From assembly GCF_022026155.1 (NCBI RefSeq), contig NZ_CP085041.1:1272306-1336305 (forward strand): a stretch of 64,000 nt of DNA, given 5' to 3'. The notes under the pieces were generated by a model. It made no database searches and was not told where the DNA came from. It worked only from the letters and a program-made list of their open reading frames with translations. The stretch's first letter is position 1, and each line of letters opens with the position of its first letter. The DNA comes from Dissulfurimicrobium hydrothermale (lineage in GTDB: Bacteria > Desulfobacterota > Dissulfuribacteria > Dissulfuribacterales > Sh68). Positions 43,977 through 54,478 of this stretch are shown here, piece by piece. A program made the translations under genes and the position numbers.

Positions 43977-45998
43977 ATGAATCGCCATAGATATCTTTAT
44001 AACATCTTTAATTTGCAGCGCCTTTTAGAGCGTTGGCAGCCATCCGAGTCTATGGTGCTGGGCGGAGCGGCCTTGTTTATAGGGCTTGGAAGTGGCGTAG
44101 GGGTATGGCTGTTTAAATGCTTGATCGGCCTTGCGCACCTGTTCTTTTTTGAAAGATTGGGTTATTTTTTAAATTTTTTGGGTCCGTGGCGTGTGCTTCC
44201 ATTGCCGGTTTTGGGTGGGTTTGCAGTAGGCCTGCTTGTATATTTGGTTGGAGGTCAGAAGCGGTTACAGGGTGTCTCGGGTCTTATAGAGGCGGTCGCC
44301 ATAGCCGGCGGGCGGTTACCCTATATGTTTGCGCCTGTTAAGGCTGTAGCATCCGCCCTTTCAATAGGTTCTGGAGGATCAGTCGGACCAGAGGACCCAT
44401 CGGTTCAAATAGGTGCAAGTTTTGGTTCAATGCTCGGCCAGAAGCTCAGACTCTCGGACGAGCGTATTAAGATACTTGTAGCGGCCGGAGCTGCAGGTGG
44501 GATATCAGCCGCATTCAACGCCCCTATCGCAGGCGTCTTTTTCTCCATGGAGATAGTTTTGGGCGAGATAAGCGGTGGGGCATTGGGCATCGTGATATTG
44601 TCATCGGTGATATCTGCAATCTTTACCCAGTGGGCTAGCGGGCCTGAGCCTGCCTTCCATGTCTTTCACCGCTCAATCAGTGCATTCAAAGACCTCCCGC
44701 TTTATCTTGGGCTTGGCCTGGTTTCAGGTCCTATCTCAGCCATTTACACAAGACTTCTCTATATATTTAAAGACATGTTTTCGGCATGGCGGTTTCCTGG
44801 CTGGCTGAAACCAGCTATTGCCGGCGTGTTTCTGGGGATCATTGGGGTATTTCTGCCGCAGGTCTTAGGAGTAGGCTACAGGACTATAGAAGGGGTGTTG
44901 GGCGGGCAACATCTGGGCCTGTTGCTGCTGTTTGCCATATTGGCCGCAAAGCTTATCGTTACACCTATGAGCATAGCAAGTGGTTTTCAAGGTGGACTAT
45001 TTGCACCGGCCTTGTTTATCGGTGCAATACTCGGGGCGGCATATGGTTCGGTAGCGGATAGTCTCTTTCCGACCCTATTCATAGATCCATCCTCCTTTGC
45101 GATGATAGGCATGGCAGCGCTTCTTGCAGGCGCGGTACATGCCCCCCTGACCGCCATCCTACTTATCTTTGAGATGACCAAAGATTATACTGTGATGCCA
45201 CCGCTGATGCTTGCTGTCGCCGTGAGTTTTTTTGTATCAAGGCGTCTGCAGCGGGATTCGATTTATTTTTACGCCTTTGCAAGGCGTGGGATCCGCATAG
45301 AGCATGGCAGGGATGTGGAGGTGTTGGAAGGGCTTACCGTTTCCCAGATCATGAAACGCGAGATAGAAGTGCTTCATGAAAGCGATTCACTTGCAGCCGC
45401 TTCAAATACCTTTATGCGTTTGCGAACTCATAGTCTTCCTGTGGTCGATTCCGACGGCTGGCTTGTCGGTATCTTTACAATGCAGGATCTGGACAGGGCG
45501 TATGGCGAGGGCAAAAAGAACGTGGGTGAGGCGTGTACAAGGGAACTGTTGGTAACTTATCCCGAAGAGACCTCGGCAGAGGCACTTAGAAAGATGGGGA
45601 TTAGGGATATAGGTATGCTTCCGGTGGTCGAAAAGGGCAATCGCCGGCGTATTATAGGCCTCTTGCAGCGGGACGACATCATTCGGGCCTATAACGTTGC
45701 TCTTACCTTGAGGGCGGAGGGGCGGCATCATATGCAACAGATAAGGCTCGGGGCAGTAAGCGGCGCTACCGTCAGGGAGTTTGTCGTGAGGCCTGGATCT
45801 TCTTGTGCAGGAAAGAAGATCAGCGAGGTAGCCTGGCCAGGGGACGCCCTTGTGGTCTCCATAAGGAGGGGGCACAGGCTCATAATACCCCATGGCGAGA
45901 CTGTGCTCCAGGGTGATGACGTCATTGTGGTGGTGACAAAGGATTCCTGGACCGATGAGCCACAAGGCCAGGTTGATATGTCCATGCCTTGTCGATAG
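43977..45998 (+). CDS. CLC-family channel with CBS pair and RCK_C (TrkA-C) domain
   Basis: A 673-residue protein. The CLC membrane domain spans residues 25-430 with the gating motif GSVGPEDPS (E139) and [15 protein letters not shown]. Two CBS domains follow at about 450-570 ([33 protein letters not shown] and a second copy). A C-terminal RCK_C domain is at about 585-660 ([27 protein letters not shown]). CBS and RCK_C domains bind nucleotides or small ligands and suggest ligand-gated anion transport. GATCT-rich repeats lie just before the ATG. Confidence 0.9.
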   Translation: MNRHRYLYNIFNLQRLLERWQPSESMVLGGAALFIGLGSGVGVWLFKCLIGLAHLFFFERLGYFLNFLGPWRVLPLPVLGGFAVGLLVYLVGGQKRLQGVSGLIEAVAIAGGRLPYMFAPVKAVASALSIGSGGSVGPEDPSVQIGASFGSMLGQKLRLSDERIKILVAAGAAGGISAAFNAPIAGVFFSMEIVLGEISGGALGIVILSSVISAIFTQWASGPEPAFHVFHRSISAFKDLPLYLGLGLVSGPISAIYTRLLYIFKDMFSAWRFPGWLKPAIAGVFLGIIGVFLPQVLGVGYRTIEGVLGGQHLGLLLLFAILAAKLIVTPMSIASGFQGGLFAPALFIGAILGAAYGSVADSLFPTLFIDPSSFAMIGMAALLAGAVHAPLTAILLIFEMTKDYTVMPPLMLAVAVSFFVSRRLQRDSIYFYAFARRGIRIEHGRDVEVLEGLTVSQIMKREIEVLHESDSLAAASNTFMRLRTHSLPVVDSDGWLVGIFTMQDLDRAYGEGKKNVGEACTRELLVTYPEETSAEALRKMGIRDIGMLPVVEKGNRRRIIGLLQRDDIIRAYNVALTLRAEGRHHMQQIRLGAVSGATVREFVVRPGSSCAGKKISEVAWPGDALVVSIRRGHRLIIPHGETVLQGDDVIVVVTKDSWTDEPQGQVDMSMPCR

Positions 45999-46024
45999 TT
46001 TTTTTATTTTATCAAGGAGGTCTC

Positions 46025-47818
46025 ATGAGCAGGAATAAGAATAATAAGGTGCTGGTGATCGGAAGTGGGGGCAGAGAACATGCCATTGTCTGGAAACTTG
46101 TCCAGAGCCCAGGGGTCCAGGAGGTATTTTGCGCCCCAGGCAATGCGGGTATCAGCCGGCATGCGACATGTGTCCCCATAAAGTCATCTGATATTGACGG
46201 CCTGCTGGATTTTGCCAAAAGGGAAGGGATAGACCTTACGGTGGTAGGTCCTGAGGCGCCGCTTGCCTGCGGGATCGTGGACAGGTTCAAGGCTGAGGGG
46301 CTTTCCATATTCGGTCCGTCAAGGCTTGCAGCCGAGATAGAGGCAAGCAAGGTCTTTGCAAAGGACATGCTCAGGCGGTTCGGTATACCTACCGGCGCCT
46401 ATAAGGTCTTTAGCGAGCCGGGAGAGGCGGTGCGGTTTATAGAAAGGGAGATGGGAGTCCCCGTTGTCCTCAAGGCCGATGGCCTGGCCGCTGGAAAAGG
46501 CGTAGTAATAGCGAAGACTATCGATGAGGCCAAAGATGCGGTTTCGCTTATCTTGGAAGAGAAGGCCTTTGGCGAGGCGGGTGCCAGGCTGCTGGTAGAG
46601 GAGTTTCTTGATGGTGAGGAGGCCTCGTTTATGGTCGTAACCGACGGAAAGACCGTGATACCCCTTGCCACGTCGCAGGACCACAAGGCCGTATTTGATC
46701 GGGATCAAGGGCCCAATACAGGCGGCATGGGGGCATATTCCCCGGCCCCCGTCATAGATGAGCGGCTCTTCAATAGGATTATGGACAGGATTATGCTTCC
46801 GACCGTTAAGGCGATGGAGTCACTAGGAAGGCTGTTCATGGGCGTACTATATGCAGGGCTTATGATAAAGGATGGTGATGCAAAGGTCCTTGAGTTCAAT
46901 TGCCGTTTCGGCGATCCTGAGGCCCAGCCCATACTTATGCGCATGAAGACCGACCTCTTTGAGCTGCTTATGGCTGCTGTAGACGGCAGGCTTGATGAAA
47001 TGAGGCCTGAGTGGGATCCTAGGCCGGCGGTAACCGTAGTTATGGCTTCGAAGGGATATCCAGGCCGTTATGAGACAGGTAAGGTTATCGATGGGATAGA
47101 AGAGGCCGAAACCTTGGGAGATGTAAAGGTTTTTCATGCCGGCACAGCTGTAAAGGACGGCCGTCTGGTCACTTCGGGTGGCAGGGTCTTGGGCGTCACT
47201 GCCTTGGGTGAGACCATACCCAAGGCAGTGGAGACTGTCTATGAGGCTGTTGCCAAAATTAGTTGGGACGGTATGCATTATCGCCGTGACATAGGGCAGA
47301 AGGCCTTCAGACACCTAAAGGCCCGGGCAAGATCTGCAAGGGTGGCTGTTGTAATGGGGAGCAAGAGCGACATGGAGGTTATGCATAAGGCATCAGAGAT
47401 ATTAGAGGAATTCGGGGTTTCTTGTGAGACGATGGTCCTTTCTGCACACAGGAGCCCTGAACTTGCAGCCGGATACGCAAAAGGTGCGGCTGAAAGGGGT
47501 ATCGAGGTGATAATCGCTGGGGCTGGTATGGCTGCGCACCTGGCCGGGGCCATGGCAGCGCACACAGTACTTCCAGTGATCGGCGTTCCCTTGGACGGTT
47601 CGCCTCTTAACGGCTTGGATTCCTTGCTTTCCACGGTCCAGATGCCGCCTGGTATACCTGTGGCTACCGTGTCCATAGGTAAGGCAGGGGCCAAGAACGC
47701 TGCGTATTTGGCCCTTCAGATACTTGCTCTTAAGGATCATGGATTAAGGGCGGCCCTAGAGGCTTTTCGAAAGAGGCAGGCAGATGAAATAAAAGGATTA
47801 AACAGGGAGGCGTATTGA
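46025..47818 (+). CDS. purD-purE: PurD-PurE fusion: GAR synthetase and N5-CAIR mutase
   Basis: A 597-residue fusion. Residues 1-425 are phosphoribosylamine-glycine ligase ([20 protein letters not shown]-grasp with [37 protein letters not shown]). Residues about 437-597 are PurE, the N5-carboxyaminoimidazole ribonucleotide mutase ([38 protein letters not shown]). The two catalyse steps 2 and 6 of purine synthesis. The ATG follows CAAGGAGG. Its stop overlaps the TTG start of the next gene. Confidence 0.93.
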   Translation: MSRNKNNKVLVIGSGGREHAIVWKLVQSPGVQEVFCAPGNAGISRHATCVPIKSSDIDGLLDFAKREGIDLTVVGPEAPLACGIVDRFKAEGLSIFGPSRLAAEIEASKVFAKDMLRRFGIPTGAYKVFSEPGEAVRFIEREMGVPVVLKADGLAAGKGVVIAKTIDEAKDAVSLILEEKAFGEAGARLLVEEFLDGEEASFMVVTDGKTVIPLATSQDHKAVFDRDQGPNTGGMGAYSPAPVIDERLFNRIMDRIMLPTVKAMESLGRLFMGVLYAGLMIKDGDAKVLEFNCRFGDPEAQPILMRMKTDLFELLMAAVDGRLDEMRPEWDPRPAVTVVMASKGYPGRYETGKVIDGIEEAETLGDVKVFHAGTAVKDGRLVTSGGRVLGVTALGETIPKAVETVYEAVAKISWDGMHYRRDIGQKAFRHLKARARSARVAVVMGSKSDMEVMHKASEILEEFGVSCETMVLSAHRSPELAAGYAKGAAERGIEVIIAGAGMAAHLAGAMAAHTVLPVIGVPLDGSPLNGLDSLLSTVQMPPGIPVATVSIGKAGAKNAAYLALQILALKDHGLRAALEAFRKRQADEIKGLNREAY

Positions 47819-48444
47819 AAGAGGCTGATTTGACAGGCTCCGATCTGGATCGGGCCGTATCAGAGGCTGCGAAGGTCCTTCGCGCAGGCGGGGTTGTAGC
47901 CTATCCGACTGAGACCAGCTATGGTCTTGGTGCGGTTATAGATTGCAAAGGCGCATTGTCCCGGATCTTTGAGGTCAAGGCCAGGAGAAAAGACAAACCA
48001 CTGTTGGTGATAATCGGTGATCCTGCCTTTTTGAGTGAACTGGCCGCTTGTGTGCCAGACCAGGCAAAAATGCTTATGGAGCGGTTTTGGCCCGGACCGC
48101 TCACCATCCTTTTTCCTGCAAAGGCTGGTCTGCCGTGGCCTTTATGCGGACAGACAGGGAAGATAGGTTTGCGTATCTCCAGCCACCCTGTGGCCAGGGC
48201 CTTGGTCAATGAGGTTGGAAGGCCTGTAACAGCTACAAGTGCCAATCGTTCAGGTCTTATTGCAGCAAGGACCGCTCAAGAGGTGGCCGAATATTTGATC
48301 GATCCGGCCCCTGATTATATACTCGATGGCGGTCCAAGTCCAGGTGAACCGCCATCGAGTATAGTGGACGTGACGGTCAATCCCCCGGCTATCATCAGGG
48401 AAGGGGCGATAGGAGCGGAAGATATTCTGGCCTTATGCGGGTAA
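47815..48444 (+). CDS. Sua5/YciO/YrdC-family L-threonylcarbamoyladenylate synthase
   Basis: A 209-residue YrdC-domain protein that makes threonylcarbamoyl-AMP for the t6A37 tRNA modification. Signatures are [16 protein letters not shown], the [11 protein letters not shown] loop, [23 protein letters not shown] and [16 protein letters not shown]. It starts with TTG after AGGGAGG and overlaps purD-purE by 4 bases. The 3' end overlaps the convergent TtcA-like gene by 50 bases. A 16-bp inverted repeat lies inside the coding region. Confidence 0.92.
   Translation: MKEADLTGSDLDRAVSEAAKVLRAGGVVAYPTETSYGLGAVIDCKGALSRIFEVKARRKDKPLLVIIGDPAFLSELAACVPDQAKMLMERFWPGPLTILFPAKAGLPWPLCGQTGKIGLRISSHPVARALVNEVGRPVTATSANRSGLIAARTAQEVAEYLIDPAPDYILDGGPSPGEPPSSIVDVTVNPPAIIREGAIGAEDILALCG
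48318..48363. repeat. Perfect 16-bp inverted repeat inside the Sua5-family gene
   Basis: TATACTCGATGGCGGT (48318-48333) and ACCGCCATCGAGTATA (48348-48363) are exact complements around a 14-base loop. The hairpin encodes YILDGG..PPSSIV, a conserved protein motif. Confidence 0.9.
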
Positions 48445-49153
48445 GCGCCTTGGCGATGTTGCCCCTTGCATGGCGGTTCAATCGATAGAAGTTTTCAAGC
48501 AGTCCCTTAATCTCTTCCCGTCTGGTCCTTCCAGAGGAAGGGCAGGCATTTTTTGTAATTGGCAGTCCTAATTCGCGTGAAAGGCGTTCGATCTGCCCCT
48601 TATTGACCAATGCCAGAGGTCTGATGATAGTGATCAGCCCTCCAAACATCTCCTGTCTTGGCACATGCGTGCTCATTTCGCCAATGAAGCTTAGGTTGAT
48701 GAAGAATGTTTCTATCATGTCATCCAGATTGTGACCTAGCGCAATCTTGTTGTAGCCGAATCTTGCAGCGAGTTCAAAAAGACGCTTGCGTCTTAGCATG
48801 GAGCAGATGAAGCATGGGCTTTTGCCGCGGTTTCCAGGACTGTGGGCATATATGCCGAAACCTGTCTCTTCGATATGGTATGAAAGCCCATTCTCGGAGA
48901 GGTAGCGCCACAATGTCTCGACTGTCCCGCCACCAAAGCCCATATCCAGATGTACCGGCAGGATTTCATAGGAGATAGGAGCCTTTTTGAGCCAGTTCCT
49001 TAGAAACCACAGGGTAAGCAGACTGTCTGATCCACCTGACAGTGCGACCATGATGCGATCCCCTTGATGGAGAAGACCGTATCCATGGATGGCCTTGCCT
49101 ACTAGTCGGTTTACTCGGAGAAAGTAGGATGACTTTTCTGTCTTACCAGTCAC
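48395..49153 (-). CDS. TtcA-like PP-loop tRNA-thiolation protein
   Basis: A 252-residue PP-loop ATPase. The P-loop is MVALSGGSDSL near residues 35-45. A CFIC pair near 113-116 and a third Cys in NACPSS near 202 fit the iron-sulfur ligands of TtcA, which adds sulfur to C32 of tRNA. GHNLDDMIETFF is the conserved middle motif. A GTG at 49153 is chosen because GGAGGT lies 8 bases upstream; a longer reading from an ATG at 49222 would overlap the TPM gene by 80 bases. Confidence 0.83.
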   Translation of the reverse strand: MTGKTEKSSYFLRVNRLVGKAIHGYGLLHQGDRIMVALSGGSDSLLTLWFLRNWLKKAPISYEILPVHLDMGFGGGTVETLWRYLSENGLSYHIEETGFGIYAHSPGNRGKSPCFICSMLRRKRLFELAARFGYNKIALGHNLDDMIETFFINLSFIGEMSTHVPRQEMFGGLITIIRPLALVNKGQIERLSRELGLPITKNACPSSGRTRREEIKGLLENFYRLNRHARGNIAKALTRIRPEYLPLLSPLP

Positions 49154-50000
49154 CTGAGGCACCTCCGCCGCCGAACCCGCCCCCACCGCCAAAGCCTCCA
49201 GTATAACCTCCCCCCCATTCACCTGACAGTATCAGCAGAAATACAAAAACCCCTATGACCAGGGCAAGAAGCAGTGAGCCCAAGATGAACCAAACGGCCA
49301 TGGTTGCAACAAAAAAACCGATCAAGCCACCCAGGATGCGGCCTAATATTCTGGCTGTAACAATACCCAGTATGATCATGAACGGGATGATTAAGACGAG
49401 TGTTTGCCAGAATCCTGCCGCACCTGTCTGTGCAGTCGCAGGGGTCTTTTGCATATTAGGCACCGGAAGCGGTTCCCCTTCTATGAACCCAGCCAGTGCA
49501 TCTACTGCTGCCGACAATCCTCCGTAGTAGTCACCGTCTTTGAAACGCGGCGCCATGATCTCGCTTATGATCCTTTTGGCAACTGCATCGGGGATAGCCC
49601 CTTCGAGCCCATAGCCTACTTCTATACGGGCTCTTCTGTCGTTTTTAGCTACCAGTATCAGGACGCCGTCGTCAACCCCTTTTCTGCCAAGCTGCCAGGC
49701 CTCGGCCACGCGGATTGAAAAGGATGCTATATCCTCAGGCTTTGTGGTAGGCACCATCAGGATAGCTATCTGACTGCCCTTTTTCTCTTCAAGTTTTGCA
49801 AGCTTTGATTCGAGCTCCGTCTTTTGTATGTTCGAAAGTGTCCCCGTCAAGTCGGTAACGCGGGCGCTGAGTTCTGGAATGGGCTGGAGTCCCTGTGCAT
49901 AGGCTGCTGCCGAAAGCAACAGCGCAAATAAGGCAAATAAACATAGAAGAAGCCGTTGCGCTGCGATGAAGTGCAGCGCCTTTCGCCTCGATAGGGTCAT
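49143..50000 (-). CDS. TPM-domain membrane protein (YgcG-type)
   Basis: A 285-residue protein with a signal peptide (about 1-35, cut near AYAQG). A TPM domain spans about 45-165 (VTDLTGTLSNIQKTELESKLAKLEEKKGSQIAILMV..DDGVLILVAKNDRRARIEVGYGLEG). Two membrane helices (about 197-245) and a Gly-rich tail (GGFGGGGGFGGGG) follow. The family works with LemA-type partners, with an unsettled role in envelope or photosystem maintenance. It overlaps lemA by 4 bases. Confidence 0.88.
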   Translation of the reverse strand: MTLSRRKALHFIAAQRLLLCLFALFALLLSAAAYAQGLQPIPELSARVTDLTGTLSNIQKTELESKLAKLEEKKGSQIAILMVPTTKPEDIASFSIRVAEAWQLGRKGVDDGVLILVAKNDRRARIEVGYGLEGAIPDAVAKRIISEIMAPRFKDGDYYGGLSAAVDALAGFIEGEPLPVPNMQKTPATAQTGAAGFWQTLVLIIPFMIILGIVTARILGRILGGLIGFFVATMAVWFILGSLLLALVIGVFVFLLILSGEWGGGYTGGFGGGGGFGGGGASGDW

Positions 50001-50656
50001 TTTGATGCGGGTATGGCCTTCTCATTGGTATGGATGTCAAAATCAACCGCAGGTGGTTTGGAGACTGCACCTTCGTTTTCCGGTTGAAAGGTGGGTCTTG
50101 GGGCATATCCGAAGGCCTTGGCAGTTAGGTTGCTAGGAAAGGAGCGTATGGTCACGTTATAGGCCTCTACTGCCTTTATATAGCGGTTTCTTGCCACCGC
50201 TATGCGGTTTTCAGTGCCTTCCAACTGGGCCTGTAGGTCGCGGAAGAGGCCGTCGGCCTTTAGCTGGGGATAGTTTTCGGAGACGGCTAGAAGTCTTGAT
50301 AGGGCCGATGTCATTTCCGCCTGGGCCTTGATGAAGCGCTTGAAGGCCTCTTCATTCCTCAGGAGTTCTTCTGATGCCTGTATGCTTCCGATCTTTGCCC
50401 TGGCCTCTGTGACCTGCGTTAGGACACCTTTTTCATGGGCTGCATAGCCTTGGACGACCTTTACGAGATTGGGGACAAGGTCGGCCCGCCTTTGATACTG
50501 ATTCAACACCTCTGCCCATGCAGCCTTGACTGCCTCATCCTGCTGTTGAATGGTGTTGTAACCGCAGCCGGAGAGCAAGAACAGCAGCGACACCAAAAAT
50601 ACGCAAGATGGTATATGTCTTTTTGTCGATTTTAAGCCTGCAGTCAATTTATCCAT
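49997..50656 (-). CDS. lemA: LemA family lipoprotein
   Basis: A 219-residue LemA protein with a lipobox LLSGC (C31). The helical domain starts YNTIQQQDEAVKAAWAEVLNQYQRRADLVPNLV, the conserved LemA signature. LemA and TPM proteins form a common gene pair. The ATG is preceded by AAAGGAGAT. Confidence 0.92.
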   Translation of the reverse strand: MDKLTAGLKSTKRHIPSCVFLVSLLFLLSGCGYNTIQQQDEAVKAAWAEVLNQYQRRADLVPNLVKVVQGYAAHEKGVLTQVTEARAKIGSIQASEELLRNEEAFKRFIKAQAEMTSALSRLLAVSENYPQLKADGLFRDLQAQLEGTENRIAVARNRYIKAVEAYNVTIRSFPSNLTAKAFGYAPRPTFQPENEGAVSKPPAVDFDIHTNEKAIPASK

Positions 50657-50816
50657 TTTTTATCTCCTTTCGGCATATTTAGAGGCGATTAAGCAGATTC
50701 AAAACAATCTCCAATGTAGGTATGCTTAGCAGGTCTGTCAATAATAAACCGATAAACAGGTGGCAACCCTCCAAAAAGCTTGAATCAAAGGGCCTTATGT
50801 GTTTAAGTTAATCGCC

Positions 50817-51440
50817 ATGATAGCGATTATTGACTATAGGGCAGGGAATCTTGCCAGCGTGGCAAGGGCGCTGACATATCTCGGTTTTACATGTGAAATA
50901 ACCGATGATCGTAAAAAGATCATGACGGCTGATCATATCATATTCCCTGGGGTTGGTGCGGCCGGCCGGGCCATGATGGAGCTTAAGGTTCTCGGTCTTG
51001 ATGATGCTTTGAAAGAGGCCTTTGCAGCCTCAAGGCCTATCCTAGGCATATGCCTCGGCACCCAGATAATCTTTGAATACAGCGAAGAAGATGGAGCCTC
51101 TTGTCTTGGTCTAATTTCGGGAAGGGTCAGACGATTCCCTGATCCCCTTTTTGATGGTAATGCGCGTCTTAAGATACCGCACATGGGGTGGAACAGGGTC
51201 GAATGGATAGGGATGCATCCTGTATTTACGGGTTGTCATGAGGATTCAGAATACTATTTCGTACATTCCTATTATCCTGATCCTGCTGAACAGCGTTTGA
51301 TTATGGGGTTAACTGAATATGGCGTAAAGTTTTCCTCTGCACTGGCCAAGGGGAGCCTTGTGGCCGTACAATTTCATCCTGAAAAGAGTGGTCGGCCTGG
51401 ACTGAAGATATTGGAAAACTTCTGCAAGTGGAGGCCATGA
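50817..51440 (+). CDS. hisH: Imidazole glycerol phosphate synthase subunit HisH
   Basis: A 207-residue class I glutamine amidotransferase that feeds ammonia to HisF in histidine synthesis. The nucleophile is in [12 protein letters not shown], and the His-Glu pair in [11 protein letters not shown]. The oxyanion segment is [10 protein letters not shown]. The ATG at 50817 gives the usual start [11 protein letters not shown] (most families have DYGxGN); an upstream GTG is less likely. Confidence 0.93.
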   Translation: MIAIIDYRAGNLASVARALTYLGFTCEITDDRKKIMTADHIIFPGVGAAGRAMMELKVLGLDDALKEAFAASRPILGICLGTQIIFEYSEEDGASCLGLISGRVRRFPDPLFDGNARLKIPHMGWNRVEWIGMHPVFTGCHEDSEYYFVHSYYPDPAEQRLIMGLTEYGVKFSSALAKGSLVAVQFHPEKSGRPGLKILENFCKWRP

Positions 51441-52219
51441 TGCTGAGCAGACGGATCATACCATGTCTGGATGTAAGGGATGGAAAGACCACTAAGGGCA
51501 TAAGGTTTAAAGGTAATGTTGACATCGGTGACCCGATTGCTATGGCCAGGTTTTATTACGAAGAAGGGGCGGATGAGCTTGTTTTTTATGACATAACCGC
51601 CTCAAGCGATCATCGCCCCATCATGATTGATGTGGTACGCCAGGTAGCCGGGGAGATATTCATTCCATTCTCTGTAGGGGGAGGGATTAGAACCGTAGAG
51701 GATATGCGCGAGGTGCTTCTGGCCGGGGCCGAGAAGGTAAGCGTCAACTCCGCTGCGGTAAAAAATCCTGGACTTATAAGCGAAGGCGCAAAGGCCTTCG
51801 GGAATCAATGCATAGTCCTTGGGATGGATGTAAAGCGTGTAGAGACATCTGCAAAGATCCCGTCTGGCTATGAGATAGTCATCAATGGAGGGCGTATTTA
51901 TACGGGGATCGATGCACTTTGGTGGGCTAAAGAGGCCGAAAGGCTCGGTGCTGGCGAGATCTGTCTAAACTCCATAGACGCGGATGGGACGCAGGAGGGC
52001 TATGAATTGAACCTCACCCGGATGATTTCAGAGTCGGTAGGCATACCCGTCATTGCCTCAGGCGGTGCAGGCCACCCTGAACATCTTTATCAGGTCCTTG
52101 CCGAAGCAAGGGCGGATGCCGCCCTTATTGCCTCGATGACCCATTATGGCACGTATACCGTACGCCAGATCAAGGAATACTTGAACGAACGGGGCGTAAA
52201 GGTGCGTATGGTATGGTGA
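51440..52219 (+). CDS. hisF: Imidazole glycerol phosphate synthase subunit HisF
   Basis: A 259-residue TIM-barrel cyclase. It starts [16 protein letters not shown] (catalytic Asp near 11), with [28 protein letters not shown], and the second catalytic Asp in NSIDADGT. It forms imidazole glycerol phosphate and AICAR with HisH. Two ATGs lie 3 bases apart; the one at 51440 has better spacing to GTGGAGG and overlaps the hisH stop by one base. Confidence 0.94.
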   Translation: MLSRRIIPCLDVRDGKTTKGIRFKGNVDIGDPIAMARFYYEEGADELVFYDITASSDHRPIMIDVVRQVAGEIFIPFSVGGGIRTVEDMREVLLAGAEKVSVNSAAVKNPGLISEGAKAFGNQCIVLGMDVKRVETSAKIPSGYEIVINGGRIYTGIDALWWAKEAERLGAGEICLNSIDADGTQEGYELNLTRMISESVGIPVIASGGAGHPEHLYQVLAEARADAALIASMTHYGTYTVRQIKEYLNERGVKVRMVW

Positions 52220-52226
52220 TGAGACC

Positions 52227-53399
52227 GTGACTTGCATCAGCGTCGGACTCGAACGCCTTTTGTCGGATCCGCCTGGTTGGATAATGGGTCGGCGCTTAGG
52301 GCTTCTATGCAATCAGGCCTCGGTTGACGCCTCGTTGAGACATGCAAAAGACCTCATAAATACCCGTTTTCCAGGGCAACTGAGGGCAATCTTTACGCCT
52401 CAACATGGTCTTTTCGCTGAAAAACAGGACAACATGGTGGAATCCCCCCATGAGAGGGACACAGGATTAAACATACCTGTCTATAGCCTATATAGTGGGT
52501 CAAGGGTGCCTGAGCCGTGGCAGCTTTATGATATAGAACTCTTTCTTGTAGATATTCAGGATATCGGTTGCAGGGTCTATACCTTCATCTGGACCATGTA
52601 TCTTGCCATGAAGGCCTGCGCCAAGGCTGGCATAGGTATGGTCGTCCTTGATCGCCCTAATCCAATAGGCGGTTGTCTCGTAGAAGGAAACCTCCTGGAT
52701 GAAGGGCTTAAGTCATTTGTAGGTCTTGCCCCCATACCGATGCGGCATGGCATGACAGTGGGTGAGCTTGCAAGATTTTTTGTCTGGCTCGAAGACCTTG
52801 ATCTTGAGCTCCATGTAGTCAGAATGGATGGGTGGCGCAGGGACATGGATTTCCAGGATACAGGTCTTCCGTGGATCTGGCCGTCTCCGAATATCCCGAC
52901 TGTTGATACCGCCCTGGTATATCCAGGCCAGGTGGTGCTTGAAGGGACGAATCTGTCGGAGGGCCGGGGGACCACCAGGCCTTTCGAGGTCTTCGGTGCC
53001 CCATATTTGGATATCGTACGGTTCAAGTCCGCTGTCGAGAGGCTGGCACTTCCTGGTTTTGTTCTGAGAGAGCAATATTTTGAGCCAACCTTCCACAAGT
53101 GGGCAGGAAAAAGGTGCCGAGGTTTTCAAATACATGTGATTGACAAGCGCCGTTACCGTCCGTATTTAACTACGCTGTCTATCGTTTCACTTGCAAAGAA
53201 ACTCCATCCCATTGACTTTCAGTGGAGGGAACCGCCTTATGAATATGATTTTGAGCGGCTACCCATTGATTTGATCATCGGAAGCGAGACCGTAAGAAAG
53301 GCGGTCGAGGTAGGAGATGGACTTGAGGGAATCGAATCCCTATGGCATAGGGATATGGAAGAATTCTTGAGGCTGAGGTCGAGATTTTTGCTTTACTAA
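52227..53399 (+). CDS. DUF1343/NamZ-like exo-beta-N-acetylmuramidase
   Basis: A 390-residue protein of the DUF1343 family, whose Bacillus member NamZ removes terminal N-acetylmuramic acid. Visible motifs are LLCNQASVD, IFTPQHGLF, VDIQDIGCRVYTF, VLDRPNPIGG, RHGMTVGELA, WPSPNIPTVDTALVYPG and EGTNLSEGRGTTRPFE. No signal peptide is seen, so a cytoplasmic cell-wall recycling role is likely. It starts with GTG 7 bases after hisF, probably in the same transcript. Confidence 0.85.
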   Translation: MTCISVGLERLLSDPPGWIMGRRLGLLCNQASVDASLRHAKDLINTRFPGQLRAIFTPQHGLFAEKQDNMVESPHERDTGLNIPVYSLYSGSRVPEPWQLYDIELFLVDIQDIGCRVYTFIWTMYLAMKACAKAGIGMVVLDRPNPIGGCLVEGNLLDEGLKSFVGLAPIPMRHGMTVGELARFFVWLEDLDLELHVVRMDGWRRDMDFQDTGLPWIWPSPNIPTVDTALVYPGQVVLEGTNLSEGRGTTRPFEVFGAPYLDIVRFKSAVERLALPGFVLREQYFEPTFHKWAGKRCRGFQIHVIDKRRYRPYLTTLSIVSLAKKLHPIDFQWREPPYEYDFERLPIDLIIGSETVRKAVEVGDGLEGIESLWHRDMEEFLRLRSRFLLY

Positions 53400-53529
53400 T
53401 GCCAAGAAAAGGTGGCAATTTACATCCATGTAATCCCTATGAAATATTCCGTTAATCTTTAGCGTTTATTTATTTAAAAATATAATTTTCCCCATCCTTT
53501 TTTATAAACAAAAGGGCAAAGGAGGCGGT

Positions 53530-53760
53530 ATGTTTGAAGGACTGTTTCAACCCATGCATCTCTTGATAATCTTGGCGATCGCCTTGCTTATTTTTGGGCC
53601 CGGCAAGCTGCCCCAACTTGGTGAGGGGCTTGGAAAGAGCATCCGCGAGTTTAAAAAGGCTATAGAGGATGGAGATAATAATAAGGATAGATCCATGCTT
53701 GAGCCAAAAAAGGAAGATGTGTCGAGAAATGAAGAAACCAGAAATGAAGAAACCAAATGA
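53530..53760 (+). CDS. tatA: Sec-independent translocase protein TatA/E
   Basis: A 76-residue TatA with one membrane helix (about 8-25, MHLLIILAIALLIFGPGKLPQLGEGLGKSIREFKKA). It has the FGPGKLP hinge, an amphipathic helix and an acidic tail with a repeated RNEET. It oligomerises to form the Tat pore. AGGAGG precedes the ATG. tatC is not in the window. Confidence 0.92.
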   Translation: MFEGLFQPMHLLIILAIALLIFGPGKLPQLGEGLGKSIREFKKAIEDGDNNKDRSMLEPKKEDVSRNEETRNEETK

Positions 53761-54478
53761 TATAGTGACGTTTTTACAGGGGGCTGACATATTTGTAACT
53801 ATTGATTTCGACGGTACCATAACCGCCTCTGATATAACCGATGCGGTTATAAAGGAATTTGCCAGACCTGGCTGGGAGGAGGCTGAAAGGCTCTGGGAGG
53901 CCGGGCAAATCGGATCACGAGAGTGTCTTTCCCTTCAGATGTCGTTGATAGACCAGCCGCTTGAAAGGATTATTAAATATGCCTGCAGCCTTCAGATAGA
54001 CCGTTACTTTGCTGATTTTGTCGGTTTTTTGAAGAGGATGGACATACGGTTTGCGGTTATAAGCGATGGGTTTAGATGTATTATCGACAGCATATTCAAG
54101 AAGGCGGGTATTGATGGCGTCCCCATATATGCTAACGATTTGTCGACCTGTGGCCATGGATTGAAGACGATCTTTAATTCAAGTGAAGGTTGCAGGAATG
54201 GCACATGCAAATGCAGAACTGCAGACATGCTTGCCTGTGGGCGGCCGATTATACATATCGGCGACGGCCGCAGCGATTTTTGTCTGGCAGGTAAGGCGTC
54301 TTATGTCTTTTCTAAGGGTAAACTTACTGATTATTGCCGGACGATAGGGATAGCATATTCAGAATTTGCAGATTTTGCCGAGATCGAGAGGGATTTCAAG
54401 GCATTCTTGAAATTTGTTCCTGTCTCAGGAAGAACTACAGATAAAGAAGGGATACAGCCTGGATGCAATATAATATAA
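53729..54478 (+). CDS. HAD-IB phosphatase, MtnX/SerB-like
   Basis: A 249-residue HAD phosphatase (from the ATG at 53729). Motif I is TIDFDGTITASD (D26, D28), motif II VISDGF and motif IV HIGDGRSDFCLA. A Cys-rich patch CRNGTCKC lies between. Phosphoserine-phosphatase and MtnX-type enzymes share this layout. It overlaps tatA by 32 bases; an ATG at 53744 is an alternative. Its end overlaps the aminotransferase start by 16 bases, so it is probably part of that operon. The substrate is unknown. Confidence 0.78.
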   Translation: MKKPEMKKPNDIVTFLQGADIFVTIDFDGTITASDITDAVIKEFARPGWEEAERLWEAGQIGSRECLSLQMSLIDQPLERIIKYACSLQIDRYFADFVGFLKRMDIRFAVISDGFRCIIDSIFKKAGIDGVPIYANDLSTCGHGLKTIFNSSEGCRNGTCKCRTADMLACGRPIIHIGDGRSDFCLAGKASYVFSKGKLTDYCRTIGIAYSEFADFAEIERDFKAFLKFVPVSGRTTDKEGIQPGCNII

